21,474 nucleotides of DNA from Chara braunii (lineage: Eukaryota > Streptophyta > Charophyceae > Charales > Characeae): the NCBI GenBank assembly GCA_003427395.1, contig BFEA01000099.1, positions 2,130,051 through 2,151,524 on the forward strand, in the 5' to 3' direction. Below, piece by piece: positions 8,275 to 16,984 of the stretch. The notes under the pieces are model-generated. The model was given only the letters and a program-made list of their open reading frames with translations. It had not been told where the DNA came from and made no database searches. The position numbers were made by a program, and so were the translations under genes. Each line of letters opens with the position of its first letter. Positions within the stretch are counted from its first letter, which is position 1.

Positions 8275-9298
8275 AGACTGGGTCGTGGCCAGTCACATAT
8301 GCTAGCCACCTTAGCATCTTCGGGCCTAATCCCATCCGCGGATACTTCATGACCCAAGTACAAGATTCGAGTGCGAACAAACTAGCATTTCTCTGAGTTT
8401 ATCTTATACTTGCGCTGCCGAAGGAGTGAAAGTACTGTGTCTACATGCTGAGCATGCTCCTCGACAGATCTACTGAAGATAAGTATGTCATCGAGGTACA
8501 CGACAACAACTTATCCAAGTAGTCATGGAAAATCCTATTCATGGCGTGCTGGAATGTACCCGGCGCATTGCAAAGGCTAGAGGGCATCACCACAAACTCG
8601 TACAGACCGTACCTGGTCTGAAATGCGGTTTTGTGTTGGTCCTTTGGTCTAATGGCAATCTGATGGTAGCCGGATTTTAAATCTATCTTTGTGTAGTACT
8701 TACATCCCTGCACCCTATCCAATAGGTCGTCGATGCGCAGTAGAGGCTCTGCGTTCTTAACGGTGATGGCATTGAGGCCTCTATAATCAATGCACATCCT
8801 TAGTGTTCCCCCTTTCTTTGGAACAAACAATACTAGTCAGCCAAAGGCCGAAGTGCTAGGCCGAATCCAACCCTTCTCTGTGAGCTCTTTCAGTTGCCGC
8901 CGAAGTTCGTCCAACTCGGCTGGAGCCATCCTATAGATTCTACCCTTAGGTGTTTTACTACCTTGGATAATCTCTATGGCATGGACAATCTCCCTGTCTA
9001 TGACTCCTGTAGGCTCCTCGAACAGATCTGGGTACTTAGCGACGATAGTCTCTATCTCTGGGGGTGTTTTAAAGGCCTCCCCTTTTGTAGAGACATAGAC
9101 TAAGTACATTCCTTCCTCTTGGTTCTGTTTATAATAATTATAAAAGGCAGACACGCATAAGCACCCATAGGAGTCTACTAACCTACTGGCTTTGTACTTG
9201 GCCAGTCTCACGGTTCTCCCACTAGGCAACTCGTGCTTCAACACCTTCTTGTCCCAGTCAAACTGGGGCTTGGCAACCTCGAGGTAGTACATGCCCTA
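8275..9298 (-). pseudogene. Reverse transcriptase of the Ty3/gypsy element
   Basis: The upstream connector (KYPDLFEEPTGV) leads into [31 protein letters not shown] (motif A with Asp) and [25 protein letters not shown] (motif B region). The YLDDILIFS box (motif C) lies near 8493-8467, in a different frame from the preceding DYLDKL because of an indel near 8510. In-frame stops lie at 9296-9298 (TAG), about 8836 (TGA between AFG and LVLFVPKK) and about 8383 (TAG), and a further shift is at about 8277. PSSLCNAP replaces the usual PFGLCNAP, another sign of decay. Catalytic Asp codons of motifs A and C are still present. Confidence 0.92.
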
Positions 9299-9806
9299 TA
9301 ACATGTCAAAGGGCAACTCGTCGCTCACCAGGAATGATGTCTTATGGTTTATCTCTTCTCCTGGGTAGGAGAAGGTGCAGACTACATCTTTAACGTAGTC
9401 CTCTACCATCATGCGCTCTTTGTTGGCCAAAGTAGATGCTACCGGTCTACTAAGGCTGCACCCGGTCCTTCAGGCACAGTCTGTCAACGCAGTCGCGACT
9501 TATGAAGTTTCGTGTGGAGCCAATGTCTACGAGGGCGCCGCACTTGCGACCACCCACATCAACTTCCACAATGAAATGCTCCCCTCTAGGACCTCTACTC
9601 AATGCCACCCAGGACTCACGAGGGTCCCTTGCCGACCACTCACCTTGAAGGTCCTCTAAGGCCTCAGACACATCCAACGTACAAAGTATAGTTGGGTCCG
9701 GATGCGTCTGCGGGGTGACTAAGGAGTCAATAGCTTTGGCCATCTCTTGAAACGGGGAGGGTACGTTATCCGCTTCAATGAGAGTAGAAGCAGCTATAAC
9801 TTCTGC
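9299..9806 (-). pseudogene. Retropepsin-like aspartic protease region
   Basis: The frame 9743-9450 contains a hydrophobic strand (HFIVEVDV), then CGALVDIGSTRNFIS with the catalytic Asp at about 9525-9527. Retropepsins normally have D-S/T-G. Here the middle residue is Ile (D-I-G). A stop/frameshift near 9450 separates it from the continuing segment RPVASTLANKERMM ... SDELPFDML, which precedes the RT connector. Protease cleaves Gag and Pol. The frame of this segment differs from gag, with the change near 9810. Confidence 0.75.
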
Positions 9807-9811
9807 TGGCC

Positions 9812-11604
9812 CTAAGTGTTGCCCGAGTTGGAGCTCGTAGAGGCCCCAGATTGAGAAGAAGAGAACCCACCCTTAGGAGGGATCTTCTCTGAGACCTTCG
9901 GGTTCTTGCATTTGAACTGTGTGTGACCATACTCACCGCAGTTAATGCAAGCACCATGAGACCAACGATACTGCCACACTTCTTGATCCAGACCTGCTCT
10001 AACCCAAGCAGCTATTTTGTTTGGGTTAGCGGCCTGCCCTTGACTCCTTTGTTGACCGCCCTTGCCGCGGCCAGCTGCCTTAGTCTTGACTACAGCGGCG
10101 AGGTTGCTACCCTCAGCACTCTCCTCGCCGTCAAACTTTGAACCCTCCACAAGTCCAGAAACATCATCGATCTTTGTTTGATTCCCATCGGAATCAACCA
10201 TCATCAACCGACTACCCTTCTTTTTCCACTCTTGTGGAGTCTTCTTCTTTCTCCCATCCGTAGAAGGGGTTTGAGCTCCACCCAGCGTAGCCTCTAAGTC
10301 TAGGGCCTTTTTGCTGAATGACTCGAAAGTGTGATACGCTCTGCAAGCCTCGCTGGCTAATAAATTCCTAATGTTTGTGGGAAGACATCTCAGGAACATG
10401 GTCAACAAGACCTGTGGATTGTACTCCACTCCCGGGACGAAAATTAGGCGCTCTACGACTGCGGTGAGTTCCCGCACAGACTTGTACTTTCCAGTATCAA
10501 GTTTCAAAGCCCATCAGTGGCAATCTGTGCCTGCTGAGTGTTGTGCCAACGAGCCTCCACTAAGTCCATAAAGCTTTCTAATGTGTGGGTCTGCCCCTAA
10601 TCATGCATGTTCCTGCCGAAGCCCTTTGAAGCAACCAATCCGTTTAGCCAACGGGCTGCTGAACCCTCTAAGTAGGATGCAACAGTAATCACTTCCTCTT
10701 CTACCAATGTCCTTTTTGCCCTTACCCACACTGGCACCGTTCTCAACCATGTGTCGAGAGCCTCATCCTTCTTGTCTCCTGAGAAGGTTGAAGGTGGATT
10801 CAGTGGGGTCTTGGGATACCAAGGATATTGTTGTCCTGCTTGCGAGACAGGTGGCGACGGTGGTGTAGCAACAGTCGCTGGACCAGAAGATGAAGAAGCA
10901 CAGTCTGCGATAGAGCTATTGTTGATGACACACTTGGTGGTGGTCCTGACTGAGCGGCATAGAGGCCTGTCATCGCTGAGAGTGGCAGCGATGGTAAAGC
11001 TGCTGGCCGGATCCCTGGCTAATGCAGCGCTTGTAGAATCTGGTCTACAGTATCCTGCATTGCGTCCATTTTACTGTCTATGTACGCATGCATGGATAGG
11101 ACACTTGCTTTCAGGACCTTTCCTGTAGTGTTAAGTGCGGAGTCCTCCAATGCCTCTAGCGCAGCCATATCTGCCTCCCTGCCCTCTAATCTGACACTTC
11201 TTTCTTTGATCTCTCTCTCTCTTTTAGTAGCCTGTCTAAGTTCCTCCTCTAACCTTAAGCGGAGAGGACTGCTCCCGAGTGTGCGGAGGCGGCGAGCTGA
11301 ACTGCGAGCCCGCCATTTGACTAGTGCCAACCCCTGACGTACTGGAGATTGACTGTGAACTGGTCGGCATGCCTAGCCCTTGACCAGTTGAGTTCGTAGC
11401 AGTTGCTGCAGAAGTACCCATTGCTACCGCTCTAGCGGCTGCTGCTTCCCTTACAGCCTCAAGATTACGGGCCCTAGCTTCAGCCCTTAATCTTCTCTCT
11501 TCTACCGGTTGCAGGGCCCAGAACACTCTAGGAATTCTAAGGGATGATAGCCTTGTTAACCTCCTATCGTCATCTGCACCCTCACCACCCTCTGATCCAC
11601 TCAT
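9812..11604 (-). pseudogene. gag: coiled-coil N-terminus, capsid-like region and zinc knuckle
   Basis: The likely start is ATG at 11604 (MSGSEGGEGADDDRRL). An Arg/Glu/Ala-rich helix (ERRLRAEARARNLE) and a Ser/Thr-rich segment follow, then a shift near 11262 and a strong heptad-like stretch (RLEEELRQATKRERE, about 11250-11190). After TAG at about 11019 and another shift near 10910 comes a Pro-rich segment. The Retrotrans_gag-like part follows (PSTFSGDKKDEALDTWL ... YLEGSAARWLNGL, about 10790-10640). TAG at 10597-10599 and a shift near 10510 interrupt it. The C-terminus holds one CCHC knuckle, C-x2-C-x4-H-x4-C (CINCGEYGHTQFKC, 9949-9908), and basic runs, as expected for nucleocapsid binding of RNA. 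Gag forms the particle. Confidence 0.88.
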
Positions 11605-12870
11605 AGGTTAGGCAGACGCTGTCTGCACTAATGTCCTCGCTGGAACCTACCACAGCATGCGTCTGACCGGATCTAAAAATAAACAAATAAATGTATGTCC
11701 GGCGAGTTACCTATCCTACTAGTCAAGCGACATCAACAACATCTACACAAATTGTACACATTGTCTAACTCTTATTCTGATTAGTCTGCACAGAAGATTT
11801 GAGAAGAACTGACTATGGTAGATTACAGTCCTACTCTAGTCTGTCTGTTAGGTGTCAGCAGTCGGTCAACCAACTAATCAAAAATAAAACTTAGACTACT
11901 GTGAGCAGATGTATGCACAATGGATATGTCAGTGATGTACAGTTGAGTTCACAATTGGAATCCCCTTCCCCTGTATCCAGCGTACCTGTGAGCATCATCA
12001 AGCTGCAGTGTCTAAGGTGTGCAACCACGGCCCACCCCTGTGCCCAAGAAGTATGCTTATGACCAGCCTGCCCCTTTGTTTACCCTCGTGTGCAACGAGC
12101 CTTACGTCTGACTGATCTGGCTGATCAGGAGGGATTTAAGGAGAGCCTCCATCTCCTCAGGAATTATTTAACGTCGCAAACAGGACGACGATCACAGCGA
12201 GTGGACAGTTCAGACCCCAACCAGAAATGTTTATAGACGGTCTGGTAGCGTCTCAATAGGACTGGTCAGTCCGCACACCCCTTCTATCAGCGCAGCAAAG
12301 AGCCTCAATGGACAAAGCAGCATGGCCTGCGTGTACTAATAACCATGGGTTGGCATGGTGACCGTGACCCGTGATTCGACCAGGGCCCTTCAGAGGCACC
12401 GCCCTCTCCTGCCAGATGCGCCACCGGGAAGAATGTCGTCTCTCAAGATAGAGCGCACACGACTCCTCACCAAAGAGAGGACACTCAAGTTGGACTCACT
12501 TCCTCACGGTAAGAAGAGATTGAGAGGGTAGATAAGGAATGGGAACAACGTACCTGGAGATAGCTGCCCCCAACCACAGATTTCTCACCAATTGTGCTGA
12601 TGTGCATTTCGATGACCGGTCAATAGCCTCGGTACCACCCACAACGCAATGCAGTTCCACCTCAGCCAAAATGCCATGTCAGCATACTCTCATCATCATG
12701 CATACACCCGCTGTCGCCACAGCTCCCACGCTGTCGCCACAGCCTTCCAGCGGCCGGCCTCTCTACCTAGGCCCCGCTATTAAACCAGCGCAAAGTATCC
12801 TTACTGCACATGAAGCATCGTCAGCGCACCAAGTCACAATGTCGCCGGTGCCAGGTAAGCGGCGATCATC
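11605..12870 (-). other. Ty3 untranslated leader
   Basis: About 1.27 kb between PBS and gag lacks any open frame of coding character on the minus strand. It contains a short duplicated GCTGTCGCCACAGCTCCCAC-type repeat near 12710-12745. It is unusually long for a leader but plausible for a chromovirus. Packaging or ribosome-entry roles cannot be read from sequence. Confidence 0.6.
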
Positions 12871-12888
12871 TCCAGCTCCGATACCAAA
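12871..12888 (-). promoter_or_regulatory. Primer binding site, initiator-Met tRNA type
   Basis: Just inside the 5' LTR the minus strand reads TGGTATCGGAGC (12886-12875) followed by TGG. This is 11/12 to TGGTATCAGAGC, the complement of the plant-type initiator methionine tRNA 3' end. The mismatch is compatible with G-U pairing. Three bases separate it from the LTR end. Confidence 0.85.
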
Positions 12889-13488
12889 TTGCAAGGAATA
12901 TGAGTGTGAGCGATATACATAAAACCAAGTTGTGAAATCGCACAGCTGAGCAAATAGTAGTATCCCAAGTAGAGAGTACAAATGCACCGAGAAAACCATC
13001 CATAAAGAGCAGTATAATGAAGTATTGAGCCAATGTCCAAGCCCGTAGGCCACACCAACACAGTATCCAGAGTCGCTCTCCTGTCTGGTGTACAGCGCCC
13101 AGCCTACTCTACCACACTATCCTACCCTACAGCTGGTTCACACAACAGGATCACTTCGGCTCACGAAGACCAATGTACATGATTGTCAACACCATCGGCG
13201 ACCTCTCTTCATGTACCAGGTACGTATCTCGTCCCCCTCAATCAGACCTTGATTATCCCACACAGCCCCTCACTCCCTGAAGACCACCCGATCATTCGCT
13301 GTACCCCCTGGCGCCTAGCAGCCCGGCTATGGCCGCCTGCGCCCCGCTGCCCTGCAGCGCCCCTCTCACCACCTAGCGCTCCGTCAGCGCCCCCGGCATT
13401 AGCGCAGCATCAAGCAGAAACGCAGCAGCACTTCCGCATTGCCAGCGCTGGCCAGAATGCCTGGCCTGGGCTGCGTGTGGCCGGGCTG

Positions 13489-13506
13489 GAAGCTTCCAGA
13501 AGCTTC
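13489..13506. promoter_or_regulatory. Four-unit heat-shock-element consensus in the 5' LTR
   Basis: GAAGCTTCCAGAAGCTTC is four alternating GAA/TTC units at the exact 2-base spacing bound by heat shock factor trimers. It lies about 430 bp into the LTR from its transcriptional upstream end, where enhancers of LTR elements sit. HSEs in LTRs are known to confer heat activation in the plant copia element ONSEN. Function here is inferred. Confidence 0.55.
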
Positions 13507-13527
13507 CGGTTGGGCCCCAGACCCTGT

Positions 13528-13562
13528 GCCCAGGCCCGAGACTTACAGTTGAGGGCCTGGGC
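13528..13562. repeat. GC-rich hairpin in the LTR
   Basis: GCCCAGGCCC (13528-13537) and GGGCCTGGGC (13553-13562) are perfect inverted repeats with a 15-base loop. The same place in the other LTR has one C-to-T change in the second arm. Confidence 0.65.
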
Positions 13563-13937
13563 CCTTTTCAGTTGGGCACGGCCTGGCTGTTGGCTGTATC
13601 TGCGTAGGGGCCCCGGATAGGTGCGTCGGCAGTACTGCTTTTCTCAAAGGCCGACGGCCTGCTTCTCAATGTATCGGCCCTGCTTTGTGTGTATATGCCC
13701 AGGCAAAACTTTCGGTGGCCTGGGCCAACTGTACGACGCAGCTTAGTGAGGCTCGCGCGTTCACTCAACCAACTGACGCGCTGCGAGAGCCTGAATACCC
13801 ACATATGGAAATGTCGAATTTGGCCTGTGACAAATATTCAGGCCCGCCTTCACTTAGGGCGGGCACTTGGCTTTTTGGGGTCTTAGCCCAGAACAATGTG
13901 ATGTCTGATAGGGCCACTTGAGGGCTCGTTCCTCACA

Positions 13938-13941
13938 CCTT
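13938..13941 (+). repeat. Target-site duplication CCTT, right copy
   Basis: CCTT follows the right LTR end CACA and matches 4877-4880. From here the sequence aligns with copy B downstream of its single CCTT. Confidence 0.85.
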
Positions 13942-14300
13942 GATCTGCCATGATTAAATAACTGCGTGCGTCAGCCTTCCATACTGATGACATGTGAGCA
14001 ACATGCCATGTGTCGTCAATGTTTCCAGAAAGCTGTCATAGAAAGTATGTGTCTTTACTGCGTGGACTATCCCCGGTGCCATCATCCGCCACATCCTCTC
14101 CTAGCATGTCCCACATGCGGTGTTGGTCATACACCTAAGGCAGCCACAGATCTCCCTCTTCCTTGCCAGACAAATGACAGACACAGAAGCCCGAGGAGGA
14201 AAATAGACTTCCATATGAACCACCTGCAGAGCGATGTGCTGATAGTTTATCACCACCAGGGCGAGCTGTCGCGACCCAAATCCTGCAGCATCTGACCACC
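13938..14300 (+). pseudogene. Copy A, RING-like module 2 and spacer
   Basis: This continues module 1 across the Ty3 insertion. The frame reads LTCxxHAMCxxC-type residues (ILMTCEQHAMCRQCF, 13980-14024), further Cys/His (CLYCVDYPRCHH) and a closing CPTC (14107-14118), followed by a basic, Pro-rich spacer. Copy B has a Cys codon TGC where copy A has TGA at 13951-13953, so the first ligand Cys is lost to a stop here. A 6-base addition also lies beside it. Homology to copy B stops at about 14037 because copy B ends there. Confidence 0.55.
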
Positions 14301-14369
14301 CTTGCTTTGGACGAATTCTCCCTGTCCTCGTCTGCCCATAAAGAAGGAATACATACTGAGGAAACCCAA

Positions 14370-14570
14370 GAAAGATGCTTCATGCCGCTTTGTGATGACC
14401 CTCCGGAGATTCAACTAGCTTGTGGTTCGCATGCCTTGTGCCGTGAGGATTATGAAGGAATAGCCCATGCGAGTTTTTGCTTTCATATGTACAGCGACGG
14501 TCAGTACTGTACTCATGTACGGCACCCTGACATGTCATGTCCAATTCGTAAGCAGGGGCTGCCTCTATAA
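14370..14570 (+). pseudogene. Copy A, RING-like module 3
   Basis: The sequence RCFMPLCDDPPEIQLACGSHALC gives C-x4-C-x9-C-x2-H-x2-C, with REDY where module 2 has RQCF. The module closes with SCPI at 14538, but the second Cys of the final pair is missing, next to a frame change toward module 4. The frame differs from module 2 by an indel between about 14295 and 14310. Confidence 0.5.
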
Positions 14571-14571
14571 T

Positions 14572-14745
14572 TGCAGTCGACTTGCCTCCGTGTTCCTAGC
14601 ATGTGGGAGCCATGTAGCCTGTGACATCTGTCTGCGCTGCGCCATTCGATGCAGCAACTGCGACTGTGAAAATTGGATGCAGTGCTTCCACAGTCCACAC
14701 CTGAGCGGGTCCTGTCCAGTCTGTAGGGGTGGCCACTTACCATAG
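14572..14745 (+). pseudogene. Copy A, RING-like module 4 and C-terminus
   Basis: This module reads C-x9-C-x2-H-x2-C-x2-C (NCSRLASVFLACGSHVACDIC), a second Cys cluster (CAIRCSNCDC) and closing CPVC (14713-14724). A TAG at 14743-14745 follows seven codons later and is probably the natural end of the polyprotein. It is the best preserved of the four modules. RING-like zinc binding is well supported by spacing. Ubiquitin-ligase function is inference. Confidence 0.55.
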
Positions 14746-15440
14746 GCAATAGCTGCTCCTGAACTAAAAATCTTATGCAACCCAAACACTAACTGACCTC
14801 ATGTGCCATCCTAGAGTAGTGTGTTCCAGCGGTGAGTATTTAGACTTCTGCGAAGTTCATCATATATCTTTCCCCTGCCCTTTGCATGTGACAATATAAC
14901 TTTCCCCTGCCCTTTGCATTGTGACAATATATCATTCCCCTGCCCTGTGCATGTTATACTCTATCCTGCCCTTCACATATTTCTCGCCTGCCGTTTGCAC
15001 TCCACTTCCCCCTACTCCACACTCCTCTAGAATTCTTCCTCCTATCCCTTTCCCTCCACCCTCCCCTTATGTGCTACTAGCAAATACATACGAATGAGCA
15101 TCGTTAAGGGAACAGACAAAGTATAAGCAAAAGATCTGAAATGAAATGAACAGGAGTATGAAAACGAATGACACAAAGACCAAGTATAAGTTGAAGATCT
15201 GAAGTGAAATGAACAGGAGTATGAAGATCTTTAGTGAATTGCACAGGAGCACACCTTCCCCTTTACTCTGCTTCCTGTTATAATGTGCAAGCGGGTCGTT
15301 AAGGCACACAGGGATGTGGGCAGCTGCCGCTTAACCACCATCAACGTGGGCAGCCTTGTACATGTGAGGCATAGTAAAAAAGGAGCTGTTGGCCCAAAGA
15401 AACCCCAGCTAAACACAGTTCTGAATAGTTTTATTATGAT
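14746..15440 (+). repeat. Repeat-bearing 3' flank of copy A
   Basis: No coding region is visible here. Three copies of a 32-33-bp unit (CTTTCCCCTGCCCTTTGCAT...GACAATATA) occupy 14868-about 14965. A pyrimidine-rich stretch follows to 15070. A 43-base segment at 15120-15162 recurs at 15183-15225 (AGTATAAG..AAGATCTGAA), with a 63-base period. This may be the 3' untranslated region of the element. Its end is not defined. Confidence 0.5.
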
Positions 15441-15442
15441 TC

Positions 15443-15748
15443 ATGTTGCTTGCTAAAGAGGTGAAATTGTTTAATTGTTTGGCTGGCTCAACTCGAATCT
15501 ACTCATCTGGGTGGAATAGGGGCTGTTGTGGTGAAAATTTAACACACACGCACACACACTGGGCTGTCTTTTTTGTGAAGGAATGTTTGTGGGTGGCCAC
15601 AAGTTTTCCTTGGGGTAGGAACGCATGTTTGGAGTTTTGGCCACGGTATCTTTGCGAGGAGGCTCAGAGAGTGTTTGCTGTGGGTGTCATTCCACGGGCT
15701 GCTCGTTTGGAGCACATGGAAGAAATTGGGGCTTCTAAGGTGTTTTAA
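15443..15748 (+). other. Open frame of 101 codons, doubtful
   Basis: The frame starts with MLLAKEVKLF and overlaps a minisatellite unit and a short CA run (about 15507-15560) also present at 18.7-18.8 kb. The later part (WPRYLCEEAQRVFAV...EEIGASKVF) has no family I recognise. Because its first half is repeat sequence, I doubt it is a gene. Confidence 0.15.
15489..15560 (+). repeat. Single minisatellite unit related to 18682-18880
   Basis: CTACTCATCTGGGTGGAAT then AGGGGCTGTTGTGGTGAAAA and a short CA tract. This matches the last unit of the array before the RT copy almost base for base. Confidence 0.8.
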
Positions 15749-15749
15749 G

Positions 15750-16027
15750 CAGTGGTGCTCCTGGTGTGCGTGGAGATCTTGTGGTGTTTGGTATGGTTCC
15801 CGCAGTGACCTCACTGTAGCACTATGAGATATTTGACTCTGCAGATTGCAAGGCCGGGGGAAGTTCATAGGACCGGTGACCTTTCGTGACTGCAAAGGCC
15901 TGATGACTTTTCGTTGACTGAAACGACTAGTGACTCTTCACTACTGGAAGGAGAGGCCAGGACCGGTCTTAGGTCAGGCCGACGGTTGTTTGCTGCGTCT
16001 TTGGTCCTAGGAGTCAGTCCAGTCGAA
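15750..16027. other. Gene-free stretch
   Basis: I see no coding frame, RNA gene or element end. Short GTGAC-containing phrases (GACTGCAAAGGCCTGATGAC, GACTGAAACGACTAGTGAC) recur loosely between 15885 and 15935. Confidence 0.4.
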
Positions 16028-16498
16028 CTATAAATAGTCTGTTTGTAGTAGTCTAGGTCGTTTGGGACCTGTTGGTCTGCAGTGGGTGAAACACTGCTTG
16101 AAGACTGTTGTTGACGTCGCCAGGCTGCCGTAGCAGCATCGTAGCTGGAGGCAACTGCTAGGGCTCAGAGCCAGCATTGAAGCAGGTGCTGCAGGCGCTG
16201 AGACTGGTGGCTTTATATCTGTGCTTTTGCGGTTAGGCGCTGCCCTATCTTCATCTTCAGGGAACCAGTTGGAGGTTACTTCTTCTTCAGGGAGCTGGAG
16301 CTGGTTATCGACAGTGGATTCTAGCAGGCGCTGGTGCTCCTGCATGGTTTCCGGGCTGGCGCTCTCGATTCTGGGTTGATGCGTTAGGGCGCTGGTGCAG
16401 ATAGAAGGATTCGGAGGTAGCGCTGGTTGTGTGCATGTCTGGAGGCTGGCCACTGCTTTGCTGTATGGATGCCATAGCCAGGGATGAGTAACAATCAT
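16028..16498 (-). CDS. Hypothetical disordered protein, possible exon
   Basis: A 156-codon open frame on the minus strand. The middle part has an acidic, non-repetitive character (SPETMQEHQRLLESTVDNQLQL, then EEEVTSNWFPEDEDRA) and a Pro/Ala/Ser tail. An alternative frame starting at 16514 (MSVVTNDCYSSLAMAS) covers the first third. No domain is recognised. The foldback element at 16509-16715 would sit at its 5' end. Coding status is uncertain. Confidence 0.25.
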   Translation of the reverse strand: MIVTHPWLWHPYSKAVASLQTCTQPALPPNPSICTSALTHQPRIESASPETMQEHQRLLESTVDNQLQLPEEEVTSNWFPEDEDRAAPNRKSTDIKPPVSAPAAPASMLALSPSSCLQLRCCYGSLATSTTVFKQCFTHCRPTGPKRPRLLQTDYL

Positions 16499-16508
16499 TT
16501 GTTACAAC

Positions 16509-16715
16509 GGACATTTAAAATTTTGTGAACGAAATTGAAACCTAGTTATTTGGCCCTAAGAATGTCACCGTCTGAAAACACCGGACCCCCTTGGATGTAT
16601 CTGGACTTCAGCTAAGTCCAGATGGACCCTCATGAGCTAGAATGGTGACATTTTTAGGGCCAAAAATTTAGGTTTCAATTTGGTTCGAAAAATATAAAAT
16701 CATATTAAAATGTCC
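16509..16715. mobile_element. Foldback (MITE-like) element
   Basis: Left arm 16509-16569 and right arm 16644-16715 are inverted repeats sharing GGACATTT, AAATTGAAACCTA, TTTGGCCCTAA and AATGTCACC in order. The right arm has about 11 extra A/T bases. In the centre ATCTGGACTT-CAGCT-AAGTCCAGAT (16599-16623) is a perfect 10-bp stem. The size of about 0.2 kb, the terminal inverted repeats and the lack of coding suit a MITE. A clear target duplication is not visible, and weaker pairing may extend to about 16492 and 16735. Confidence 0.7.
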
Positions 16716-16984
16716 ATTTTAATGAAATGGCTGTCGAGTGTGCAGGTTGGAGGAGGAAGAAGGAGACTCTGAGAGGGCTTGTTGAAGCTTGTTTCGAGCT
16801 TGTTTGAGTTTGTTCATTCCCGGTTGGGATTGTTGGACTATTGTGCAGCTGATTGAGGAGGAGAGAGACGGGGGACTCTCAATTGGTATTTCAATTCAAA
16901 TGTGCTGTGATACTATCTTTGTGTCTGTTTTGTCATCTTGTGTGTGTATGGGGACATGCTGATACATGGATTTCAATCAGTCTC

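Larger units (their letters stand above)
4881..13937 (-). mobile_element. Full-length, decayed Ty3/gypsy chromovirus
   Basis: The element is about 9.06 kb, with directly repeated LTRs (4881-6037 and 12890-13937), each starting TG and ending CA. On the minus strand the order is 5' LTR, PBS, leader, gag, protease, RT, RNase H, integrase, chromodomain, PPT, 3' LTR. This is the Ty3/gypsy order, and the terminal chromodomain places it among chromoviruses. It lies nested inside copy A of the RING/peptidase coding region. About a dozen stops or frameshifts interrupt the polyprotein, so it is not autonomous. The LTRs differ by roughly 35-40 substitutions by hand count, mostly transitions, plus a 39-bp indel, so insertion was not recent. 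Two single N positions (5867, 7233) lie within it. Confidence 0.97.
12890..13937 (-). repeat. 5' LTR of the Ty3/gypsy element
   Basis: The 1048-bp repeat is homologous to 4881-6037. It has the same TGCAAGG...CCTCACA ends on the + strand, is followed by CCTT, and abuts the PBS on its inner side. It should carry promoter and polyadenylation signals. A GTTTTATGTATATC stretch on the minus strand (about 12925-12911) is AT-rich but too near the LTR end to be a secure TATA box. Confidence 0.95.

Noticed and set aside
9800-9820. Programmed frameshift between gag and pol
   Set aside because: The frame does change here, but there is no classical slippery heptamer, and about a dozen other random shifts occur in the element.
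12539-13053. Open frames across the PBS/LTR boundary on both strands
   Set aside because: They cross the LTR edge and PBS, and the part inside the LTR recurs in the other LTR with a different continuation.
13951-13953. Selenocysteine at TGA replacing a RING cysteine
   Set aside because: Some Naiad elements of animals encode selenoproteins, and copy B has Cys here. But copy A is already frameshifted elsewhere, no SECIS-like structure was identified, and a simple nonsense change explains it.
14868-15225. CRISPR-like array
   Set aside because: The repeats are few, imperfect and contiguous, without unique spacers, in a eukaryotic context.
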